Below the pieces are notes generated by a model. That model did not search any database. It had not been told where the DNA came from and saw only the letters and a list, made by a program, of their open reading frames with translations. 64,000 bases of DNA from Arthonia radiata (taxonomy: Eukaryota > Ascomycota > Arthoniomycetes > Arthoniales > Arthoniaceae): positions 2,115,453 to 2,179,452 of the forward strand of contig PSQN01000017.1 in NCBI GenBank assembly GCA_002989075.1. The letters run 5' to 3'. A program made the translations under genes and the position numbers. Positions 56,488 to 64,000 of the stretch are shown piece by piece. Each line of letters starts with the position of its first letter. Position 1 is the stretch's first letter.

Positions 56488-56940
56488 ATGAGGTGCTGCG
56501 GCGGAAACTCAAAATTGAGTCTTGGCGGATGTGCTGGAGGTTAAGTATATGTCAGTATCGAGGCCGTGCTGTGCATGTTAAGACGGCGGTGATAGCCTGC
56601 GTGAACGCGTACCTCTCCTTGCAAATGCCAAGACCTCTAGTGCTGTAGCTATCTGCTATAGTCCTACTCCTAACTCAGGGCATCTTTAAGCCAATTTTTG
56701 AATGAATTGATCAGTATGCAAATGAACGAGCTCGTCAGGCAATCGATATACCAAGTCGAACAGTAGTGGGGCCCTGCCTTACATCTCACGTGCCGTGATT
56801 TTCTTTGTAAGGCGGAAGTGCAGCCGTTAACCTGCTCTCTCGTCCCAAGTCCAAAGCCTTGAATTGCGAATCGCCTGAGGTTCTAGTATAAAGGTCAAGT
56901 AGCATCAACATACACATAGAGCAAAAGCATAACTGCAATC
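56488..56940. promoter_or_regulatory. Intergenic with SDR promoter (TATAAA)
   Basis: A 453-bp gap. A TATAAA at 56887-56892 lies 49-54 bp before the ATG of the SDR gene. The transcription start would fall about 56915-56930. Confidence 0.6.
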
Positions 56941-58061
56941 ATGGGCATCACATATTCCCAGATGTTCCCCCCCGCCGCCGCCTTCACGGAAAAAGATCTC
57001 CCCAACCTCCACGGCAAAGTCTACCTAGTAACAGGCGCCACGTCAGGCATAGGCAAGTTCAACCCACACAAAATCACACCACACATCACTAAACAGCACT
57101 ACACCACACAACACAACACCACACCAACCAAGCAAAATTAACAACCACCAAAGGCAAAGAACTCGCCACCCTCCTCTACCACGCCGGCAGCACCGTCTGG
57201 ATCGCCGCTCGCTCCACCACCACCGCCACCGCCGCCATCACCGACATCCAATCGCGCCCGTCCCCTACCTCCACCCCCGGCGAACTCAAACCCCTCCTCA
57301 TCTCCCTCGACGACCTCACCACCATCAAACCCGCCGTCCAACACTTCTGCGCCAACTCCCCCCGCCTCGACGGTGAAGATGTCCCGCGCCTCGACGTCCT
57401 CTTCAACAACGCGGGCTGCTCGCTCGTCCCCGCCCACAGCAAATCCCCGCAGGGTTTCGAGCTCATGATGGCGACGAATTGCCTGGGCCCGTATCTGCTT
57501 ACGAAACTGCTGTATCCGTGTCTGACGGAGACGGCGCGCGCCAGAGACAGCGCGAAGGCGTCCGTCCGCGTCGTCTGGACCGCGTCGCAGTATATTGAGC
57601 TCTCCCCGCCGAAGGACGGCGTGATGGATTTGGCGCACCTGGAGCAGCCCTCACCAGACCAGGCGGTGAATTATGTCGATACGAAATTGGGGAATTGGTA
57701 CCTTGCTAGCGAGTTTGCGCGGGAGGAGTCTGCGGACGAGGGTAAGGTGCTGAATCTGGTGCAGAATCCAGGCAACCTGAATACGAATCTACTCAGGCAC
57801 GCGCCGAGGCTAATGCAGATCTGCGTGCGGCCGCTGCTGTATTCGGCGAAGCAGGGCGCGTATACGGAGTTGTTTGCGGGGCTGTCGCCGGAGGTGACGG
57901 AGGAGAAGAATGGGAGTTATGTCATTCCGTGGGGCCGGTTCCATCCGTGTCCGGATGAGAGATTGGTGAGGGGGCTGAAGGGGAAGGAGGAGGGAGGGAC
58001 GGGGCATGCGGCTGCGTTTCGGGAGTGGTGTGAGAAGAGTACGGAGAAGTATGCGTTGTAG
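56941..58061 (+). CDS. Short-chain dehydrogenase/reductase (SDR)
   Basis: Two exons, join(56941..57052,57154..58061), 339 aa. The Rossmann motif VTGATSGIGKELATLLY is restored only by splicing across an unusual GC-AG intron (donor G|GCAAGT). Other landmarks: VWIAARS, LDVLFNNAG (NNAG), the catalytic Ser region WTASQYI, Tyr-Lys in YVDTK, and the QNPGNLNTNL segment after it. Fungal relatives include retinol-dehydrogenase-like and secondary-metabolism SDRs. The protein has an N-terminal extension MGITYSQMFPPAAAFTEKDLP shared by this subgroup. It probably oxidises or reduces a hydroxyl/keto group; its location between the cyclase and transporter suggests a role in the terpenoid pathway, but that is inference. 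Confidence 0.9.
57053..57153 (+). other. GC-AG intron of the SDR gene, extremely C/A-rich
   Basis: 101 bp: donor GCAAGT after phase-1 exon end, acceptor CAAAG. The interior is almost purely C and A on the plus strand (CACCACA/CAACAC runs), with no T-rich tract before the acceptor. Needed to keep GIGKEL in frame. Confidence 0.8.
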
Positions 58062-58569
58062 ACCGATATGGTACTCGAAAAGACCTCTTGCTTCTACAGG
58101 CTTGACTCTTGGAGTTATGTGTGTGTTAAGTGGTCCGCAAGGCCTGACTTGGGTTTCTCTTCTCTTTTCTTGGGAGCACACAATGAGGGTTCGTGCAAGT
58201 TGTCTGTCAAAGGGGAGATTAGGCTTTTGGGCCAGCGACACTGAGCTGGCCAAAGTGTGATGCTTCGCTCCTTGAGACGTGAACAGCTTATACTCAACGA
58301 TCAGTCTGCGGGCATGGTTCAAGTGAAAAGAGACACAATCGTGAACAATCACGTATTGCAGAGATTGCTCAGTGGAGGGTGACAGATAAGATCAAGGTCT
58401 ATTCGCGGATTTGGGAAGCGCCATTGAGTATCACAGAATAGCAAAGATAATCAGACCCACTGGCCTGAGTTACATACTCTTGATTTTCTATGGACCAATC
58501 ACTGTAGCAAGCCAGTCTTCAACGTATGAGCAGGCAGATGGCGTCGAAGAGCAACAGTTGACACCCCAG
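58062..58569. other. Convergent intergenic region
   Basis: A 508-bp gap between the SDR (plus) and F-box-like (minus) 3' ends. It should hold 3' UTRs only. Confidence 0.55.
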
Positions 58570-60086
58570 TCAGTCCTCGACCCGACGGAGAAGCACGTCC
58601 GTTCCACGAGGAATACGCTGGTGAGGCACGCCTCGAATGCGACGCACCATCGTTTGCCAAGTTTCATTGCCCTCAAACTTGCTTCCACCATGCTTCCAGG
58701 CCCAGCCGAGCTCGTCACCCTCCAGATCGTCCCACGCTTCAGCTTTGCACTCATCAGCTGGGCACTCTGCACTGCAGTAGACGAAGTCGAACTCTTTCAA
58801 AGTGGAGCCGTGCCGCGTGACGAGGTTCTCGATCGTCTTACGTTTCAAGTTTCGGTCGAGAAAGATTCCCAGACGCAATTCAGCGAGGCGCGGCAGAGTG
58901 ATGGCTTGGAGCAAGCGATGTGTAATCGCTGTCTCTTGATTCTGTGGCAACGAATTTCTGCCTGCCCCTCCAGTGATCGTGAGGTCCAACCTAGTAACAG
59001 ACGAGCATGCACGGAAGGTGGTAGTCCACATTGCACCCTCTTCCTCCGGCTCTTCGAAGGGGAAGGACTTCTCGAGCGAACCGTGGTGAATGTCTGTGTA
59101 GCCATCCGCGGGCATGTGAAGCCGAAGACTAGTGATGGTTTGAAGCGAAGAGGCCAATCGGAAGGCCATGCGCCCCGGAAATGCGGTGCCGTTGCTCTCA
59201 CTGCCGATGATTACTTCGGTAATCTTACTCCCAAGCACTTCTTGGAGAAGGTGGGCAACAACGTCGACGTGATCCAGATTGGCGTTCACGAACATGAGCC
59301 CACTCTTATCCCTGCTCGTGTCGTTAGCTACACAACACCGTCATCGCAAGATTGTATTCACAAGATTGGCTCATTTGCGGCGTCCAATAAGACGGTCTGT
59401 GGGAAATCGTATGGAACATCGGGACGATAGTTCTGGAGACGCACGCTCCTGACACTCGGGAAAGCTTTGAATATGTCCACGAGTGCTTGTTTGCCGGCTG
59501 GAGAGGAAACGAAACGGGTAAAGTGGTCACATACATCCACTAGCCAGCATGTACATGCTTCAATGTGTGTGGCTTCGAACTCATTTTGCAGCACCTTTTG
59601 CGACACTTGTTTGCCAAAGGCGGACTCCACTCGGTAGCTCAAATCCTGTGGACGTCTTACCTTGTCCTTTAAGATCGAATACCACTCCCCACTGTGGAAG
59701 GGAAGACTGACTGTAATCTCTTCTGCCATCTCTCGCAGGCAATCGTTGTAAGAGATTGCTTGAAGCTGACGAATTGTCATCGGACTGAAGTCAAAGTCAA
59801 GGTTTCTGAAGCACTGAAAAAGCTCGTCTCGAAGTCGACTCGGCAATTTGCGAAGAATGAGAGAGTTGAGCTCTAAACAGACCAGGCGTAGTGAGAGAGC
59901 CCGCTTGCGTCGTTCTTTGGTTGGTGATTCGGAGCCCAACAGCATAAAGACGATATCCTGCTTCGTCTCTAACGGCAACATGAACAGGCCACACATCTGC
60001 ACTGGCCTAGTGGAAGTGGAGGCATCTGTCGACGTGACCTGCGGCGAGCCGGAAACCTGAGCCACTACCTCCTCCTCAGAAGCCAT
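58570..60086 (-). CDS. F-box-like protein of unknown function
   Basis: Two exons, complement(join(58570..59311,59362..60086)), 488 aa. The join falls within a Leu codon (donor GTGAAT, acceptor GAGCAG) and links two open frames that otherwise would look like separate genes. Residues ~35-80 resemble an F-box (LPLETKQDIVFMLLG and ALSLRLVCLELNSLI), the typical Skp1-binding module of SCF ligases. The rest contains leucine-rich stretches (SVRSVRLQNY, RLADLR-like LAELRLGIF) reminiscent of LRR-like repeats that bind substrates. Many fungal F-box paralogues show this layout without known targets. The 50-bp intron is close to the minimum length. The first ATG (60095) gives three more residues; the second is used here. 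Confidence 0.7.
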
Positions 60087-60639
60087 CTTGATCAACTAGC
60101 AAAGCAAAGGGAGGGAAGGACGAACATAGGAAAGAGAAGCAACTTCAGCCAAGATTCTCAAGAATCTCAAAGATGGAAGGTGCGCTAGGCAGTAGAGCGG
60201 TGAAGAGCATCACTGGCCGGTCACCCCTTCCTTTCTTGTTACACCGCCACGGCGAATCCGGAAATGCCTCGTTCGAAGGACTAGTGAATAGTGAAAGAAG
60301 CTGAAGATGTAAATACGCATCGCTGGAATGTCAAAGAAACGTATCTGCAGCTATGTGCAGTCTGCGAATATCGAATGGGCGGGGAAATCAGTGGGGTGAA
60401 CATAAGAATTCGACGACTGCGGCACATTGCCTAGCAGCTAGTGTCGAAACGCAAACGAAACTTTCCCAAGCGCTGCCATAGTAAGCGTTAACTTGATTGC
60501 ATTGAAACGAATGTCATACATGCTGGGTATCATCCACCTCATTCCTTTGTCACCGAAAACCCTCATGTACTAAATAACACCCAAATGCGTCACATGCTAG
60601 TCGTAGATCAGTGTGGTTGAGTTGGACGCTCTTCCCACT
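60087..60639. other. Intergenic upstream of the F-box-like gene
   Basis: A 553-bp tandem minus-strand gap that holds the F-box promoter and the MFS 3' end. No other feature is seen. Confidence 0.5.
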
Positions 60640-62696
60640 CTACAAACTCTGCTTGCCGCGCGTCTCCAGCGGCAGCGCACACATCGCCACGAAAGCCGCC
60701 AGGATGAGGCCACCCGACGCGAATATAGGTGCGCGAGGGTCGGAGGTCGAAGCGTAGATCGCCACTATCGGCGCAAGGAAGCCACCAACACGGTTCAACA
60801 TACTCGCGATACCCGTGCCTGTCCCGCGGTTGGGTGCCGGGAATACCTCGGGCGTGTAAGCGTAGAGGACGCCGTACATGATATTCTGGAAGAAGGAGAT
60901 GAGCGAGGAAAAGGCGAGCTGGTAGTTGGCATCCTTGCTGAGGGTGAACAGGTAGAGAAAGATGCCGGTGATGAGCGTAGCAGATGCCATGGTGCCTTTG
61001 CGCCCAATGTACTTGATGTCGACCGTGTAGTAAGCGATGGCGGAGCCGGGTACACCGACGACCGTCGTGATGGCGTAATCACGGTAGGTGGTGTGAGTAT
61101 CGCTGCCGCTAGAGCCAAGGTACTGCACCAGGAATGCATTGAAGAGTGGATAGCCCATTCCGATGGTGAACCACATGAACCAAAGCAGAGCCGTAGTGAG
61201 ACCGATTTTCCAGTTTCCGAAAAGTGGGTTGACGCGCTGCGTTGAGAACTTGCTAGCCGAGCGCTTGACGATCTCGAAGGCGGAGAGCTTGGTGTCACTG
61301 ACGCCAGCTTCAGGGTAGCCACCCACTTCGTTCAACACCTCCTCAGTCAACCACGTCTTTGTTTTGTTCTTGTAAGCCAGTCCTTGAACGACAGCCACAG
61401 CCTCGGCTTGGCGGCCACGGGAGAGAAGGAATTTGGGAGACTCGAACATCTGGAATACAAGGAAGCGCAGGATCCATTGTAAGAACGTAATGGCTCCAAG
61501 AGTGAAGGTGAAGTAACGCCAGCCCATATTGTTAGAGCGGCCACAACATTGTGGGACAGATAGATTGGGGTTCGTGGTGCATGACGGCAAGTCGCTGGAG
61601 CACGAGTAGTTGGGAACCTCACCCCAGGCGATCATGGAGGAGACGAGGGCACCAACAGGCCACCAAATGGAGAGAAGAGTGAGGAGATTGCCAGAGGCGA
61701 ATGGCAGGAACTCGAGAAAGAGGGCACCGTCGACTGGAAGATTCCCACCAATGCCAATGCCCAGGCAGGAGAACAGAGCGCAGACGCTGATCCAGCTGGT
61801 ACTACCACCTACCGCGGTACCGAAGAGAGCGCCGATGAACAGCGTGGTGTTGAAGGCAAACCGACGCCCAAGGACATCCGATGCTGTGCCCCAGAAAGAT
61901 GCGCCGAGGCAAAGACCGATGAAGAGCGAGAAAGTTGTGTAACGAACGTGAGTTGAGCTCACGCCGAACTCAGTCGCAAGCTGCGGCAAAGTGATGGCAA
62001 CACCCTGTCAGATGGATCGTCAGCGCACGATCACAACAGGCGGTATACAGAATTGTATGCGATGCTGTGTGACAAAGCTAAGATTGAAGACCACGTCTCC
62101 AAGCTTGTGCGTATGGAGAGAACAATCTGGTACTGACCTGTAACCAAAAGTTATCCGCGAACCAGCCGAAGCCACAGAGCACGAAAAGCTCCCATTGGTA
62201 TCGGCCCATACCCATGTCTTGTATGGCCTTGTTGATGACCTTGGATTTGCCTACCAGACGTCAGCGTCTGTCGTTATCCGTCCATGGGTCTGCGCACTGG
62301 GCGGGAAGAGAAATGTGAAGGAGGGCATGTCTTCGTCTGAAGGCGTCTAGGGATCAATCAACATTACGTACGATCGTAAGCGGTATTGCTAGCACCGAAA
62401 GCCGACAAGTCACCATCAATCTCAGACCTCAAGCCCTCGATGGTGTGAATGTCGTATGCGGCAACGCTGGACCGACGGGGGTGACCCTCGAACCCATTGT
62501 CATCAGAGCCGGAGCCAGAACCCTTCTCGGCATCACCAATGTCAATGGTTTTTTCGCCGTCTTTCTCGGCCTTCTCGACAACAGAGTGATGCCGCTGAGC
62601 GTGCTCGAGCGGGATGATACAATGCTTGTAGTCCTCGGTCGAGACGGTCTTGAACTGGCGGGCGAGGAAGTGGGGTAGATACTTGTGGAAAGGCAT
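60640..62696 (-). CDS. MFS transporter (carboxylate/sugar-like or SV2-like group)
   Basis: Three exons, complement(join(60640..62004,62138..62250,62372..62696)), 600 aa. Residues ~1-110 are a hydrophilic cytosolic tail. The joins rebuild SKVINKAIQDMGMGRYQW and GWFADNFWLQGVAITLPQL as helix 1. Twelve membrane segments follow, with the loop 2-3 motif ASDVLGRRFAFN (MFS signature A: GxxxDxxGRR), the middle cytosolic loop (RQAEAVAVVQGLAYKNKTKTWLTEE), and FNAFLVQYLG in the second half. The final helices end in CALPLETRGKQSL, close to the PETKG-like motif. An extracellular loop with four Cys (SCSSDLPSCTTN, CCG) is longer than usual. The substrate is unknown. If the cluster is real it may export or import a pathway compound. 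Confidence 0.88.
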
Positions 62697-64000
62697 GATG
62701 GCTGTTGAATCGGTGGAAGCTGTGAAGCTAGGTATCAACGGGTTTCAAATTGGGTTGGAGAGGAATTTTGGTGCTTTGGCGACAAGAGAGCTACTGTCGA
62801 ATGGCGACAGGCGCTGGTGCTGTGGGCGAATGCTGCTGGTGGGCTATGTCACGGATGCTGGCGATGTCGACTCAACTGTTGCTGTTCACTGCTCTAGCGA
62901 CGAGAAACAGCAAGGTGATGTGGTGCTCTGGTGGTGCTGTGGGCGCAAGTTCAGAGATAGTAGTCGGGGGAGTACGTGTGGAGAGTGCTCAGACTGCGAG
63001 AGCGCAGGAGGAGTCGAAGTTTGGAGCTGGCGCTATCGTGCTGCGTCAGAGCGAAGACGCTGAATTGTTGCTGTGGGGTTTTTGACACGACAGCCGTGGA
63101 TGCTGGTCACGTAGAGCTCAATGTTGGATGTGTATGGAATTGAGGAGCGCTGAGACTGATTCTCGATTACGCTACAGAATGTGAGGGCTCAAGCAGCAGC
63201 TGGATGGCGCTGCGTGCTTGTCAATGATGAGTCTGTAGGAAGGGCGACGGGTGGCGTAGTCGCTGAAGAAGAGAGGAGAAGGCTTGGGCAGAGAGGGCGG
63301 TGTAGAAAAGCGACAGTGTCTGCGCCAAGAGAAAAGGCATCGGCCATCTGAGGCTAAGAGAATTTGTGCGCATGCCCACGAGTCTCGAATTGAAGATTGC
63401 GGTGATGCTCCAGCCTCGAGCCGCGCCCGCTCAGACCCAACCCCCACTCGCCGCCGCCATGCACGCGAGCGATAGGACCGTTCGCCGCGGCGATGCTCCG
63501 ACTCGCTCACTCCGCTCTCTGCTCGTGTGGGACCTCGACTTGGCGTGTCCCACCTTCGCTCCTCTCAACACTCACAGCTTCGGCTTTGCCTCGGACCAGA
63601 ATACGGAAGCATCGTCTCTATTCGGTGTTCAATCGCTATCGTGCATCTCAATGAGGAGATTGAGATCAGCATCACGCAATGACAGCTGCGAGTCGGACTG
63701 TAGTTATCCGCTAGATGGAACAGGGAAGGTGCGCGTCTGTGCGAGGCTGACACTAAGTCTTGGGTCACTTGGCCGTGTTGGTTGCGCCCTTGTCACGAGA
63801 CATGTCTCTGCGATGAATGAGGCTGAATGGATCCTTGCGGATTCATGTCTTGCGATTACGTCCGCGAAATTCGAATACACGGTATTGAGGATGCCAGTTT
63901 CTTAGGGGCGACTTGTCGAGAGCGCAGCACTTCCAGAATCAAAAGCTCTGGTGGGAAATGTGGGCATCTTGTGAGCTCATTGGCAAACGAGGTAACGCGT
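62697..64000. other. Region upstream of the MFS transporter to window end
   Basis: 1304 bp without a supported gene. Open frames of 63-179 codons on both strands are short of recognisable motifs and probably chance. The left part (62750-62960) has repeated GGTGCTGTGGGCG-type units over about 150 bp; these are short and imperfect. The MFS promoter should be in the first few hundred bases. Confidence 0.45.

Noticed and set aside
58411-59430. Plus-strand frame of 339 codons opposite the F-box-like gene.
   Set aside because: The minus strand gives an in-phase two-exon gene with F-box features; the plus frame shows none.
60613-61245. Plus-strand frame of 210 codons over the transporter.
   Set aside because: Antisense to conserved MFS helices; very charged and without motifs.
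63366-63905. Plus-strand frame of 179 codons at the window end.
   Set aside because: No motif, composition typical of chance reading, and no splice or promoter support.
1-64000. Search for tRNA genes, transposons, virus-like elements and CRISPR-like arrays.
   Set aside because: No tRNA-like B-box with matching A-box, no transposase, reverse transcriptase or integrase motif, and no regular repeat-spacer pattern were noticed by eye. A covariance-model scan and repeat search would settle small or degenerate cases.

Overview
This window looks like nuclear DNA of a filamentous ascomycete (Pezizomycotina). Genes are intron-poor to intron-moderate, with short introns (mostly 45-160 bp, GT...CTAAC/CTGAC...AG). 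The gene set is typical of that group: a scytalone dehydratase for DHN-melanin, a lamA/lamB lactam-utilisation pair, WSC and Rhodopsin-domain membrane/wall proteins, a class I terpene cyclase and fungal P450s. Melanin capacity fits a dark-pigmented Dothideomycete-like mould, but that placement is only an inference. Twenty-nine protein-coding genes are supported, most rebuilt by joining exons whose junctions keep conserved family motifs in frame. No tRNA, rRNA, transposon, virus-derived element or CRISPR array was recognised.

Layout. 0-16 kb is housekeeping: histidine methyltransferase Hpm1, decapping scaffold Edc4/Pdc1, the HDEL receptor Erd2, complex III core protein 2, a Kin4/Ppk1-type kinase, and a mitochondrial Rieske-AIF oxidoreductase. 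16-22.4 kb holds the divergent pair lamA (seven exons, biotin-dependent, 1301 aa) and lamB (seven exons, 253 aa), sharing a 310-bp promoter with repeated CGGAG motifs. 22.6-29 kb carries a Pho80-type cyclin, a GID-complex armadillo protein (Gid5/ARMC8) and the Elongator partner Kti12 with a 6-nt first exon. 29-34 kb has two unusual proteins: a double-WSC protein with a long Ser-rich linker, and an SGNH-fold secreted protein whose nucleophile position is Asn. 34-44 kb is stress and metal biology: glutathione peroxidase with a long tail, an aldo-keto reductase and a CsbD-like protein sharing a promoter with AGGGG elements, a glyoxalase-like protein, a Ccc2-type copper ATPase and scytalone dehydratase. 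44-48.8 kb is gene-poor, with one short coiled-coil (SCOC) protein.

48.8-62.7 kb looks like a small terpenoid biosynthetic cluster: two P450s, a stand-alone class I terpene cyclase (divergent from the second P450), a Rhodopsin-domain membrane protein, a short-chain dehydrogenase, an F-box-like protein and an MFS transporter. The cyclase resembles the cyclase half of the fungal two-domain (prenyltransferase-cyclase) di/sesterterpene synthases, but no prenyltransferase domain is present here. The cluster boundaries and product are inferences.

How genes may work together: LamA and LamB are expected to open 2-pyrrolidinone-type lactams. The cyclase, P450s and SDR would form and oxidise a terpene skeleton. 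The copper ATPase next to scytalone dehydratase may link copper supply to melanin, though adjacency alone does not prove it.
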